Shown: in pieces, positions 1-6,313 of the stretch
How the letters are laid out: every line of letters starts with the position of its first letter
Position numbering within the stretch: position 1 is the stretch's first letter
NCBI GenBank assembly: GCA_041744735.1
Contig: JBGTKH010000205.1
Span: 1 to 6,423 of the forward strand
DNA: 6,423 bases
Reading direction: 5' to 3'
Source of the DNA: JBGTKH01 sp041744735
GTDB taxonomy: Bacteria; Planctomycetota; Planctomycetia; Pirellulales; Pirellulaceae
Notes under the pieces: model-generated
The model's input: the letters and a program-made list of their open reading frames with translations, nothing else
Told to the model about the DNA's origin: nothing
Database searches by the model: none
Position numbers and translations under genes: made by a program

Positions 1-2654
1 TGATTATTAGGTTCCAATTCCAAACACCGCTGCGAGCATTGGATGGCCAAATCGCGGTCGCCGCGGCGGAAGTGGACTTCACCGAGGGTGTCGATATGGG
101 CGGCGTTGTTAGGGGAAAGTTCGTTGGCGCGTTTGGCGTGCGAGAGTGCGTCGTCTAAGCGCCGGTCGCAGCGGGCGGCCAGCCATGCCAGGTTGTTGTA
201 GGTCGAGGCGGAGTTGGGGAAATCTTCAAGCATTTGCTTGTTCGATGCGTAGACGCTGTCGAATAGTTCGTCGGCCGCGCTGCGGAGGCCGGCCTTCTCG
301 AATTCGGGCACCATGTCTTCGGCCAACTTAATGTCGCCGGGATACGCAAGTTGGCTGAGCCGGATCTCGGCGACGGCCGCAACTTTGTCCCCTTTGGCCA
401 GTAGTCCGCGGCCTCGCGTTTTGTGCACCAAGTGAGGCAATTGCAGATAGCCTTCGACCTCCGTAAACGCGCTGCTGACTTTCAACCCGCTAAGCAGCAG
501 CCGCTCCCAATACGCGGCGGCCTGCAGCGGGTCCGTGCCGCTGATGGCGTTGCCCAGATTCAGGGCCGCGTCATTCGCGTGCCAATCATCAAATGGGACG
601 GAGCGGGCGATCAACTCCCACTGCCTCACGGCTTCTTCCGCCATGCCACGTTCCTTAAAACCAACGGCTAGATTCCGACGCGATGTCGAGGCCAGCGGCG
701 CCAATAGCGCCAGCTCCATCAGCTTGCGGCCCTCGTCGGCGCGGCCCATCTTGTCTAGCGCCCGTCCTTCCAAATAGATGGCCAGCATCTGCGTGGCATC
801 GATCTGCCGAGCCCGCTGATACCAATGGGCTGCTGGCTCCCACTCTTGATCCTCGGCGTGTAGATCGGCCAATTGCAGTGCCGACGCGGCGGAGGACGGC
901 GCGACCTTTTCAATATACGACTTCGCCAGCGCGCGCTCGCCGCGCAACAGGCACGTCTCGGCGACGGCTTGCAAGAACTTGCTGCGTTCCGCTTCGACGA
1001 ACGACCCGGTGCGACGATCGACTTCGAGCACCAAAGCTCCAAAATCCTCGGCGCCAGGTTCGGTGGAATTCGGCGACGAAGCCGGCGCGAGCAACTTGTG
1101 AATTCGTCGCAGCGTGTCCTCGTTCGATTCGTTGGGATACACGTCGCGAAAGTAAGTCCACCAAACGTCCGCGACACCGGCCGGTTTCGGGAACAGCGAC
1201 CGCAGCAAGTAACTGGAGTGCGGCTTGGCGAATCGATCGGCGGCAATTTCGATGGCTTGGTCCATCAATCCAAGCTTCCGCGCGGCGTCGCACAAGACAC
1301 GCACGCGATTATCGTTCGCGTCGCCCTTCACGGTCTCGCCCAGCATCGAGAACAATCGTAAAGCCGGTTCCTTCTCACCCACCGAATACAACGCGCGGAC
1401 CACATTGGCGGCCAGGTAAACGCGGTTCTGATTTTCCTTTCCCTCGTTCTTGACTTCTTGGACGAGAGCCTCGAACCCCGGCTCGTACGGACCGCCGGGA
1501 GGGCCGATGCCGGCCAGTTGCCACGCCTCGCGATAACGCTGTTGCAGCCGCAGCAAATCGAACGCACCGGCAGGATTTGCTGCGCGCAGCACGTCGATGC
1601 CCGCGTCCGGGCGATCGTTGATCAGCAGCGCCTCGGCACAATACCAGGCTTGCTGCGGGTTATCCGCAGCGAGCTTCTTGATTTTTTCGATCGCCTCATC
1701 GTACGGTTGCTGATTTCCCGCAAGGCGATGCACCGCGGCTGTGTAGCCCAATTCTTCAATCGTGTCGGTGGGCGTTTCTGCGGCTCCAAACGGGTCACGG
1801 CCGCCGCCACCGAACGGATCGACATTGTCGCGCGGCGCGCCTGCTTCTTCGTGCAGTTCGGCCAGCCGTTTCCACTCGCCAAGTTCGTACAGGATTCCGC
1901 GCAGCAAGGTCGGCGACAGCGACTTCTCGGCCGCCTCGCGAGCACCGGCCAAATCACCTTGCGTACGAAGCAAGTAGGCCAGCAGCTTCGCGTCGTTGAA
2001 ATCGGGGTCCGCCGCGTCGGCCAGCCGCTGGCGCAAGTGCGCGATCTCGTCGCTGGCTCGGCCGCGCAACATTAAGTACACCGCCAAGTGCCGCATGCCG
2101 TCGTCCATTGTCGCGGCGAAACGCAATAACTTCTCGGCTTCAGCCTCATCACCAGCCAACAGCAGATGCGGAATCGTCTTCTCCATGTCGGCCAGGAACT
2201 CACGCAGAAACGAGGTCCGCAACTCTTCATTCGGCTCCGTGTTGACCAGCGTCATCATCGCGCCGATTTGACGCTTCTCTTGCAACAGCCGCAACGCGCT
2301 GCGTTTGGCGTTCAAGTCGCCGTCGCGAAACTGATAGATGAGCTGCAGCACGTCCCTGGGCGTGTCCGGGAAGATGCCGTATTTGAATTTTTCGAGCACG
2401 GTCCGAGCGCGGTAAACCACCTCGGGGTCGTCGCTCGTGAGAGCCTTGTTCAGCGCCGCTTCGGCCGGTTTGCCCGCTGCCCACAGAAACTCCATCGCCT
2501 GTTGCCGCGCCGAGAAGCTGTTGTCGCCCAGTTGCGTCACAGCCCGCTGGATCGATTCGGGCGATGGGATCGCTTGATCCGCAACGTCGCCTTGGTCCCT
2601 TTGACCCAACACAAGCAGCGGCGTAAGCACAACGGCAGCAAAGAGCGTGGACAT
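1..2654 (-). CDS. Large exported HEAT/TPR-repeat protein (3' end outside the window)
   Basis: One uninterrupted minus-strand frame of 884 codons runs from an ATG at 2654-2652 off the window edge, so the C-terminus is missing. The start is supported by a near-perfect Shine-Dalgarno site 7 bases upstream. Residues 1-17 form a short hydrophobic leader (MSTLFAAVVLTPLLVLG), probably a signal peptide, although it lacks a basic n-region. Residues about 35-90 resemble a HEAT-repeat pair of a kind frequent in planctomycetes (LGDNSFSARQQA, then DDPEVVYRARTVLEKF). The rest is mostly alpha-solenoid. TPR-like pairs are clear at about 595-690 (LADLHAEDQEWEPAAHWYQRA) and 817-884 (NNLAWLAARCDRRLDDALSHAKRANELSPNN, written here only as the motif NNLAW...A.ELSPNN). 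A glycine-rich linker with a repeated DPFG motif lies at 279-290. No catalytic domain is visible. The role is unknown; a periplasmic scaffold or protein-interaction function is inferred from the repeats alone. It is transcribed away from the DUF420 operon. Confidence 0.9.
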   Translation of the reverse strand, partial: MSTLFAAVVLTPLLVLGQRDQGDVADQAIPSPESIQRAVTQLGDNSFSARQQAMEFLWAAGKPAEAALNKALTSDDPEVVYRARTVLEKFKYGIFPDTPRDVLQLIYQFRDGDLNAKRSALRLLQEKRQIGAMMTLVNTEPNEELRTSFLREFLADMEKTIPHLLLAGDEAEAEKLLRFAATMDDGMRHLAVYLMLRGRASDEIAHLRQRLADAADPDFNDAKLLAYLLRTQGDLAGAREAAEKSLSPTLLRGILYELGEWKRLAELHEEAGAPRDNVDPFGGGGRDPFGAAETPTDTIEELGYTAAVHRLAGNQQPYDEAIEKIKKLAADNPQQAWYCAEALLINDRPDAGIDVLRAANPAGAFDLLRLQQRYREAWQLAGIGPPGGPYEPGFEALVQEVKNEGKENQNRVYLAANVVRALYSVGEKEPALRLFSMLGETVKGDANDNRVRVLCDAARKLGLMDQAIEIAADRFAKPHSSYLLRSLFPKPAGVADVWWTYFRDVYPNESNEDTLRRIHKLLAPASSPNSTEPGAEDFGALVLEVDRRTGSFVEAERSKFLQAVAETCLLRGERALAKSYIEKVAPSSAASALQLADLHAEDQEWEPAAHWYQRARQIDATQMLAIYLEGRALDKMGRADEGRKLMELALLAPLASTSRRNLAVGFKERGMAEEAVRQWELIARSVPFDDWHANDAALNLGNAISGTDPLQAAAYWERLLLSGLKVSSAFTEVEGYLQLPHLVHKTRGRGLLAKGDKVAAVAEIRLSQLAYPGDIKLAEDMVPEFEKAGLRSAADELFDSVYASNKQMLEDFPNSASTYNNLAWLAARCDRRLDDALSHAKRANELSPNNAAHIDTLGEVHFRRGDRDLAIQCSQRCLELEPNN

Positions 2655-2661
2655 CGTTAAC

Positions 2662-2667
2662 CCTCCT
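2662..2667 (-). promoter_or_regulatory. Shine-Dalgarno site of the HEAT/TPR gene
   Basis: The minus strand reads AGGAGG, then a 7-base spacer (GTTAACG preceded by the last G of the G-run), then ATG at 2654. This is the strongest ribosome binding site in the window. It fixes the start of the long minus-strand gene and rules out the longer overlapping minus-strand frame that begins near 2742. Confidence 0.75.
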
Positions 2668-2741
2668 GCATATCGACGGGACGGATGCTCGTTCCATCAT
2701 CCTACCGTGAATGCGGCGTCCCGTCACGCACCGCAGTCCCA

Positions 2742-2770
2742 TACGACGATGCGGTCCTATTCGCTAGAAT
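2742..2770 (+). promoter_or_regulatory. Possible promoter of the DUF420-permease-ATPase operon
   Basis: TAGAAT at 2765-2770 matches five of six bases of a sigma-70 -10 box. It lies 82 bases upstream of the chosen GTG start. The hexamer 17 bases further upstream (TACGAC, 2742-2747) is a poor -35 match, so the call rests mainly on the -10 box and its place in the divergent spacer. A small inverted repeat (TGCGG-CTAAA-CCGCA) lies just downstream at about 2800-2814. Confidence 0.3.
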
Positions 2771-2841
2771 CGGACGCTTCATTCGTTGGCCGCCACCGGT
2801 TGCGGCTAAACCGCAGCGACCAAGTGATCGCCCAATAATTC

Positions 2842-2847
2842 AAGGAG
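2842..2847 (+). promoter_or_regulatory. Shine-Dalgarno site deciding the GTG start of the DUF420 gene
   Basis: AAGGAG is followed by a 5-base spacer (CGTGC) and GTG at 2853. This favours a GTG start over the upstream in-frame codon at 2685, which would add 56 arginine- and proline-rich residues with no resemblance to a membrane protein. Confidence 0.65.
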
Positions 2848-2852
2848 CGTGC

Positions 2853-3389
2853 GTGATACCATTGCTGGCTCAACAACTCGCAGGCGAATCGTCATTCTCT
2901 GGTGCTGGCGGGTTCATTCCCGGTTCGCGCGGATCGTTGATGCTGGACGTTGTGTTTCTGGCCATGTTCGCCATCATTCCGGTCATGGGCTGGAGCATTT
3001 ATCTGGTCAAGTACCGGCGAAATTACACGTTGCACAAACAGATTCAGATCACGTTGGGGATGGTGCTTTTGGTGGCAGTCACGGCGTTTGAGATCGACAT
3101 GCGGTTCTTCACGGACTGGGAAGCGCTGGCCGCGCCATCACGGTTTTACACGACGTCGGAAAGCTGGAATTGGGTTTGGTACAGTTTGGTCATTCATCTG
3201 CTGTTTGCCATCCCAACGACGTTTCTTTGGGTGTTTGTGATTGTGCAGGCCATCCGCAAATTTCCACGGCCGCCGCATCCTAACGAGTACAGTCCGCGGC
3301 ACCTGTTCTGGGCCAAGCTGGCGGCGTTTGAAATGTTAATGACCGCGGTGACCGGTTGGGTCTTCTACGTGCTGGCGTTCATGATGTAG
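2853..3389 (+). CDS. DUF420-family four-helix membrane protein
   Basis: The product is 178 residues from the GTG start, a usual length for DUF420 (YozB-like) proteins. After a non-cytoplasmic-looking N-terminus there are four hydrophobic segments at about 30-52, 64-82, 106-134 and 151-178. The family-like features are a conserved-looking histidine in each of three places (H61 before helix 2, H115 inside helix 3, H150 before helix 4), the HPNEYSPRHLFW stretch at 142-153, and the closing TGWVFYVLAFMM. DUF420 proteins are poorly characterised; genome neighbourhoods often link them with respiratory-chain or metal-related membrane functions, but no reaction is established. Here the gene is first in an apparent operon, 12 bases ahead of the tungstate-type permease, which suggests a linked role. 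Intramembrane histidines could bind heme or metal; that is inference. Family assignment is fairly confident, function is not. Confidence 0.75.
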   Translation: MIPLLAQQLAGESSFSGAGGFIPGSRGSLMLDVVFLAMFAIIPVMGWSIYLVKYRRNYTLHKQIQITLGMVLLVAVTAFEIDMRFFTDWEALAAPSRFYTTSESWNWVWYSLVIHLLFAIPTTFLWVFVIVQAIRKFPRPPHPNEYSPRHLFWAKLAAFEMLMTAVTGWVFYVLAFMM

Positions 3390-3401
3390 TTTCGTAAAAT
3401 T

Positions 3402-4055
3402 ATGGAAACGTACGGCTGGGAAATCGGGACGATTGCGGGACTGTCGCTGCGCGTGTCCACGACGGCCGTTGCCATCGCCGCTGCCGCCGGAGTTCCGCTC
3501 GGGACGCTGCTGGGCATATCACGATTTCGCGGCAAGATCGTCATCACGTCGCTCGTTTACACCGGCATGGCCTTGCCGCCGGTCGTGGTGGGGCTGTTCA
3601 TTTATCTGATGTTGTCGCGCAGCGGCCCGCTGGGTTTCTTGGATTGGCTATTTACGCCGCAAGCAATGATTGCTGCGCAAGCGATCCTGGCGATGCCAAT
3701 CGTGACGGGTATTACCATGAGTGCGGTCGCCGCGGGGCCTCAGGACTTGGTGCTACAAGTGCGCAGCCTGGGAGCCAGCCGCCGGCAAGTGTATGCCACC
3801 ATTCTGCGCGAAGCACGTTCGGGCGTGTTGCTGGCTGTGGCAGCGGCGTTTGGGCGCAGCATCTCGGAAGTCGGCGCGGTGTTGATCGTGGGCGGCAACA
3901 TTCACGGCCATACGCGCGTCTTAACAACGGCCATTGTGCTGGAGACGGGCAAGGGGCAATTCGCGTTGGCATTGTGCTTGGGCGGCGTGCTGCTGGCGCT
4001 GGCGCTGGCGATCAACTTCCTCATCGTGCGTCTGCAAGGCAGACCGCTGCCATGA
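3402..4055 (+). CDS. tupB: Tungstate-type ABC transporter permease (TupB-like)
   Basis: This 217-residue inner-membrane permease should form, as a dimer, the channel of an oxyanion importer. The family features are LPPVVVGLFIYLMLSRSGPLG (given as LPPVVVGL at 58-65 and LSRSGPLG at 71-78), the cytoplasmic coupling loop RSLGASRRQVYATILREA at 121-138 (the position of the EAA loop of binding-protein-dependent permeases), and the SEVGAVLIVGGNI and TRVLTTAIVLETGKGQF stretches at 155-167 and 171-187, typical of the TupB/WtpB group. Hydrophobic segments lie at about 10-38, 46-71, 88-110, 142-164 and 188-210. The ATG lies 12 bases after the DUF420 stop and has no clear Shine-Dalgarno site, so translational coupling is likely. 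Its stop overlaps the ATPase start. Tungstate is preferred over molybdate because the length and motifs fit TupB better than ModB, but the substrate cannot be proved from sequence. Confidence 0.82.
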   Translation: METYGWEIGTIAGLSLRVSTTAVAIAAAAGVPLGTLLGISRFRGKIVITSLVYTGMALPPVVVGLFIYLMLSRSGPLGFLDWLFTPQAMIAAQAILAMPIVTGITMSAVAAGPQDLVLQVRSLGASRRQVYATILREARSGVLLAVAAAFGRSISEVGAVLIVGGNIHGHTRVLTTAIVLETGKGQFALALCLGGVLLALALAINFLIVRLQGRPLP

Positions 4056-4783
4056 GCGACGCAGCATTGTACCGGCTGACGGACGTGACCAAATCGCATG
4101 GCGGTCCGTTTACATTGCAATTGCCGCGATTAGAAATCGAGCGCGGCGAAATCTTTTGCCTGCTGGGTCCGACTGGTTCCGGTAAGAGCACGCTATTGCG
4201 ATTGCTCGCGGCCTTGGAATCGCCAACTAGCGGCCGAGTCGACTTCGATGGCCAAGCGCTGCACGCGACAAACGTTCCGCTCGCTGTCCGGCGGCGGATG
4301 ACGATGGTCTTTCAGCGGCCGTTGCTTTTGCATGGCACGGTCCGGCACAACGTGGAGTACGGCCTGCGGCTGCGCGGCGCGGACGATCGTTCAGCGAAAG
4401 CACAACGTATCATGCAGCAGTTAGGTTTGTCGCCGCTCGAAACGCGCGGAGCCCAGTCGCTGTCCGGCGGGCAGACGCAGTTAGTTGCGTTAGCCCGCGC
4501 ATTGACTGTCGAACCAGAAGTATTGCTGCTGGACGAGCCGACCGCAAACCTCGATCCCGCCCACGTGGCGCTGGTCGAGCGGACGATCGCCGACGTGCAT
4601 CGTGAGCGTCACATGACCATCGTGTGGGCCACGCACAATCTGTTTCAAGCGCGCCGCGTGGCACAGCGTGTCGGGTTGCTGTTGGACGGATCGTTGATCG
4701 AAGTCGCCGAAACGGAACCATTTTTCGAACAACCCACCGATCCGCGGACCGCCGCGTTCGTGCGCGGCGAGATGATTTACTAG
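4052..4783 (+). CDS. tupC: Tungstate-type ABC transporter ATP-binding protein (TupC-like)
   Basis: This 243-residue cytoplasmic ATPase should power the permease encoded just upstream. All core motifs are present: Walker A GPTGSGKST (39-47), Q-loop Q88 in VFQRPLL, ABC signature LSGGQ (137-141), Walker B VLLLDEP (157-163), D-loop NLDP (166-169) and switch histidine H195 in WATHN. The signature continues as LSGGQTQLVALARAL, with T and L where many importers have Q/K and R. The protein ends at about 243 residues, without the C-terminal TOBE/Mop domain seen in ModC, which favours a TupC-type ATPase. The ATG shares ATGA with the permease stop, so translation is probably coupled. The longer in-frame start at 3644 would overlap most of the permease and is rejected. 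The TAG stop lies inside the left end of a fold-back repeat. Confidence 0.85.
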   Translation: MSDAALYRLTDVTKSHGGPFTLQLPRLEIERGEIFCLLGPTGSGKSTLLRLLAALESPTSGRVDFDGQALHATNVPLAVRRRMTMVFQRPLLLHGTVRHNVEYGLRLRGADDRSAKAQRIMQQLGLSPLETRGAQSLSGGQTQLVALARALTVEPEVLLLDEPTANLDPAHVALVERTIADVHRERHMTIVWATHNLFQARRVAQRVGLLLDGSLIEVAETEPFFEQPTDPRTAAFVRGEMIY

Positions 4784-4912
4784 AGCTTTGTCAAAGCTTA
4801 GTTTTAGGGTTGGCCATCTGCGTGGCGTAAGCTTCCAGCTTGCGTTTTTGGGACGAAATCGGGTTGGCAAGCAGGATGCTTACCCCACTTTTAAAATTTG
4901 ACGAAGCACTAG
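4780..4912. repeat. Fold-back (MITE-like) element A, 133 bp, overlapping the ATPase stop codon
   Basis: Both ends carry related inverted arms: 4780-4800 against the complement of 4892-4912 matches at 17 of 21 positions, with CTAG at each tip and a shared GTCAAA core. Inside lies a second inverted pair, 4822-4843 against 4867-4888, matching at 19 of 22 positions (GTGG.GTAAGC.TCC.GCTTGC) around a 23-base loop. The element has no coding capacity. Nested inverted arms and defined tips suggest a small non-autonomous mobile element or a dispersed palindromic repeat. The left CTAG contributes the TAG stop of the ATPase gene. Matches were aligned by eye. Confidence 0.6.
4784..4805 (+). terminator. 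Possible weak terminator after the ATPase gene
   Basis: AGCTTTG-T-CAAAGCT is a perfect 7-base inverted repeat beginning directly after the stop codon, followed by TAGTTTT. The stem is AT-rich and the T run is short, so termination would be weak alone. It is also part of the left end of element A, so the palindrome may belong to the repeat rather than to the operon. Confidence 0.3.
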
Positions 4913-5046
4913 AGCGTATTTCAAAACTCTAATTGTGAGCCGATGGCGCTAGCCGCGGGCCTTGGTCCTGCGGGAAATCTGGGGCCAGGCTCGCGGCTAG
5001 CGCCGTCGGCTCACGGTTTTGAAACGGCCTCTCATCAACGCACTAG
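4909..5046. repeat. Fold-back element B, 138 bp, abutting element A and reaching the end of the opposing gene
   Basis: The element is bounded by CTAGAGC (4909-4915) and GCACTAG (5040-5046), the same tips as element A, and shares the CTAG at 4909-4912 with it. Next come perfect 9-base inverted arms TTTCAAAAC (4919-4927) and GTTTTGAAA (5016-5024). A long GC-rich stem then pairs 4935-4961 with 4988-5014 (25 of 27 positions; core GGCGCTAGCC) around a 26-base loop. The left flank of the stem has 7 unpaired bases, the right flank 1. There is no coding capacity. The right tip covers the last three sense codons region of the sialidase-fold gene. The stem is certain from the sequence; the outer boundaries are inferred from the shared tips. 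Confidence 0.6.
4935..5014. terminator. Strong stem-loop between convergent genes, possible two-way terminator
   Basis: The 27-base GC-rich stem of element B sits midway between the ATPase stop (plus) and the sialidase-fold stop (minus), 21 bases beyond the latter. It could stop or block transcription from both sides. In plus-strand RNA both imperfect positions become G-U pairs, so the stem is fully paired; in minus-strand RNA they would be A-C mismatches. There is no long T run directly after the stem, so classical intrinsic termination is uncertain. Confidence 0.4.
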
Positions 5047-6096
5047 TTCGGCCAAGTAGATCGCTGTAATCGTCTTGCCGGAAGAATCGCGTTCGTGGCT
5101 GGAATAGTAAGACACCAGCGCGCGGGTTGGACCGAGTTCAAGGAAGCCGGGGTAAGAGTTGTCGCCGCCGCTGGGGAGTTGAGCGAATTCGTGCAGCCGG
5201 TCGTCGGCCAGCCAATAGAGCGACGTGACCGGCCCGCTGCTGATCGTCTGGCGGCCTCCCACCAGATAGTGCTCGCCCCACTTGGCCAGCAACGGTCCGC
5301 CGATGTATCGATCCAAGTCATCGCGCTGCCACATTTGATACGGCGGCTTTGATCTACAGATTTGCGCGTTGCGCCCGCCGCCGGTGCGAGCGACGGCCAA
5401 CAGCGATCCATCGTCTTCAAACAGAAACGCGGTTTCGTTTCCATACTGCTCTTGGAACAGGCCAGCCGTGCGCCAAATCAATCCGTCGTCGCTTTCTAAC
5501 AGCGCGGACTCGACCAGCCGATCGCGCTCTTCGCGCGATGTCGAGGCAGCGAACTCGCGTATGCGCCGTCCGCACAAATACGCCTTGCCGCCGAACGTGG
5601 CCGCGCGCCACACGTAATGGCCGTACGTCCCTTCGAGCATGATCGGGCTGTGCCACGTGCCGCCGTCGCTGGTCCACGCCGCGTAGCCCAAGTGATCGTT
5701 CATATCGTACTGCTTGGGCGAACCGTCGCCGCAGTACCACGTGCCCGTGTAAATGAACAACCGGTCATTGAAGATCAGAAAATGCGGATCGCGCGTGTCC
5801 CGTTTGGCAACGTGGAAGCGGTGGACCTGTTGCCACGTTTGTGCGTCGTCGCTGGCCAGCACGATGATCGACGACGTGGGATGCACGCTGTGCCCGTCGG
5901 GGCAACTGCGAAACGTCAGATAGAAGCGGCCCTGAAAACGGCACAGATCGGTAAACGCATTGTGCTCGCCGTTGTCAAACGCCAAGCGGACCGACGTGAC
6001 CTTAACCGCTGGCAGCGGATCATCCGCCGCTATTGTGAAAGACCTCGTCGAAACGGTCAAAATCCACAGGGCGATGAGCGGAATTGATCTTCGCAT
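5035..6096 (-). CDS. Secreted sialidase-fold (BNR/Asp-box) beta-propeller protein
   Basis: The product has 353 residues. A signal peptide is evident at about 1-24: MRR, a hydrophobic core (PLIALWILTV), then a likely cut near TIAA/DDP. The rest resembles six-bladed sialidase-superfamily propellers: HNAFTDLCRFQGRFYLTFR at 45-63; Asp-box-like turns SDDAQTW (82-88), TSDGGTW (142-148) and ESDDGLIW (201-208); GNETAFLFEDDGSLLAVAR at 219-237; GGPLLAKWGEHYLVGGR at 266-282; and SYPGFLELG near the C-terminus. R63, R237 and R282 are candidates for the arginine triad of sialidases, and E221 for a nearby acidic residue. Length fits a single-domain member. Planctomycetes hold many such proteins of unknown substrate, so true sialidase activity should not be assumed. 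It is divergent from the Tat-exported gene and convergent with the ATPase gene. Its ATG has no strong Shine-Dalgarno site. Confidence 0.8.
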   Translation of the reverse strand: MRRSIPLIALWILTVSTRSFTIAADDPLPAVKVTSVRLAFDNGEHNAFTDLCRFQGRFYLTFRSCPDGHSVHPTSSIIVLASDDAQTWQQVHRFHVAKRDTRDPHFLIFNDRLFIYTGTWYCGDGSPKQYDMNDHLGYAAWTSDGGTWHSPIMLEGTYGHYVWRAATFGGKAYLCGRRIREFAASTSREERDRLVESALLESDDGLIWRTAGLFQEQYGNETAFLFEDDGSLLAVARTGGGRNAQICRSKPPYQMWQRDDLDRYIGGPLLAKWGEHYLVGGRQTISSGPVTSLYWLADDRLHEFAQLPSGGDNSYPGFLELGPTRALVSYYSSHERDSSGKTITAIYLAELVR

Positions 6097-6114
6097 AATT
6101 CAGCCGTCTCTTTC

Positions 6115-6176
6115 GTACGTTGGGACTCCGTCCCGACCCAACCCAACGCGGCGGTCGGGACGGTGTCCCAACCTAC
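6115..6176. repeat. Inverted-repeat hairpin in the divergent promoter region
   Basis: The arms 6115-6138 and 6153-6176 match as inverted copies at 22 of 24 positions (core GGGAC.CCGTCCCGACC) around a 14-base loop that itself contains two CCCAAC copies. The repeat lies 19 bases upstream of the sialidase-fold ATG, so it falls in that gene's 5' leader or promoter. Its self-complementary design and GC-rich arms suggest a dispersed palindromic repeat, but an operator or leader hairpin is also possible. Confidence 0.6.
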
Positions 6177-6192
6177 AAACATTGTTACCCGG

Positions 6193-6222
6193 TTGCCAGC
6201 GGCCTCTGGGGGCAAGTATTAT
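6193..6222 (+). promoter_or_regulatory. Sigma-70-like promoter for the Tat-exported gene
   Basis: TTGCCA (6193-6198) matches five of six bases of the -35 box, and TATTAT (6217-6222) five of six of the -10 box, with an 18-base spacer. This would start transcription near 6229 and leave a leader of about 85 bases before the ATG at 6314. It is the best promoter-like pair seen in the window. Planctomycete promoter consensus is not well fixed, so the call is moderate. Confidence 0.45.
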
Positions 6223-6301
6223 AGGGGCTGTTGTTAGCAGTTGCGGGCCGCGAGATGCAAGGCGTCCGCCTGCGAATCTTCACCTGCCACATGGTTAACA
6301 A

Positions 6302-6306
6302 AAGGA
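6302..6306 (+). promoter_or_regulatory. Shine-Dalgarno site of the Tat-exported gene
   Basis: AAGGA followed by a 7-base spacer precedes ATG at 6314. It supports this start, which also places the twin-arginine motif at the expected distance from the N-terminus. Confidence 0.6.
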
Positions 6307-6313
6307 TCGTTGC

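Noticed and set aside
683..1453. A 256-codon plus-strand open frame
   Set aside because: It is antisense to the HEAT/TPR gene, is extremely rich in Arg, Pro and Ser as expected for a shadow of GC-rich coding DNA, and has no domain-like pattern or ribosome binding site.
2227..2742. A 171-codon minus-strand open frame starting upstream of the HEAT/TPR start
   Set aside because: It runs out of frame with the 884-codon gene over almost all its length, and the strong Shine-Dalgarno site belongs to the ATG at 2654 instead.
2800..2814. Small hairpin TGCGG-CTAAA-CCGCA in the divergent spacer as an operator or terminator
   Set aside because: A 5-base stem is expected often by chance in GC-rich DNA and has no supporting context.
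2685..2852. N-terminal extension of the DUF420 gene from an upstream in-frame start
   Set aside because: The extra 56 residues do not look like part of a membrane protein, and AAGGAG sits at the right distance from the GTG at 2853.
3644..4051. Upstream extension of the ATPase frame
   Set aside because: It would overlap most of the permease in another frame and reads as low-quality sequence; the ATGA overlap at 4052 is a typical coupled start.
4780..5046. Insertion sequence or CRISPR array
   Set aside because: There is no transposase coding capacity and no regularly repeated unit with unique spacers; the structure consists of inverted, not direct, repeats apart from the short shared tips.
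5617..6087. A 156-codon plus-strand open frame
   Set aside because: It lies wholly antisense to the sialidase-fold gene, which has a signal peptide and recognisable motifs; this is a shadow frame.
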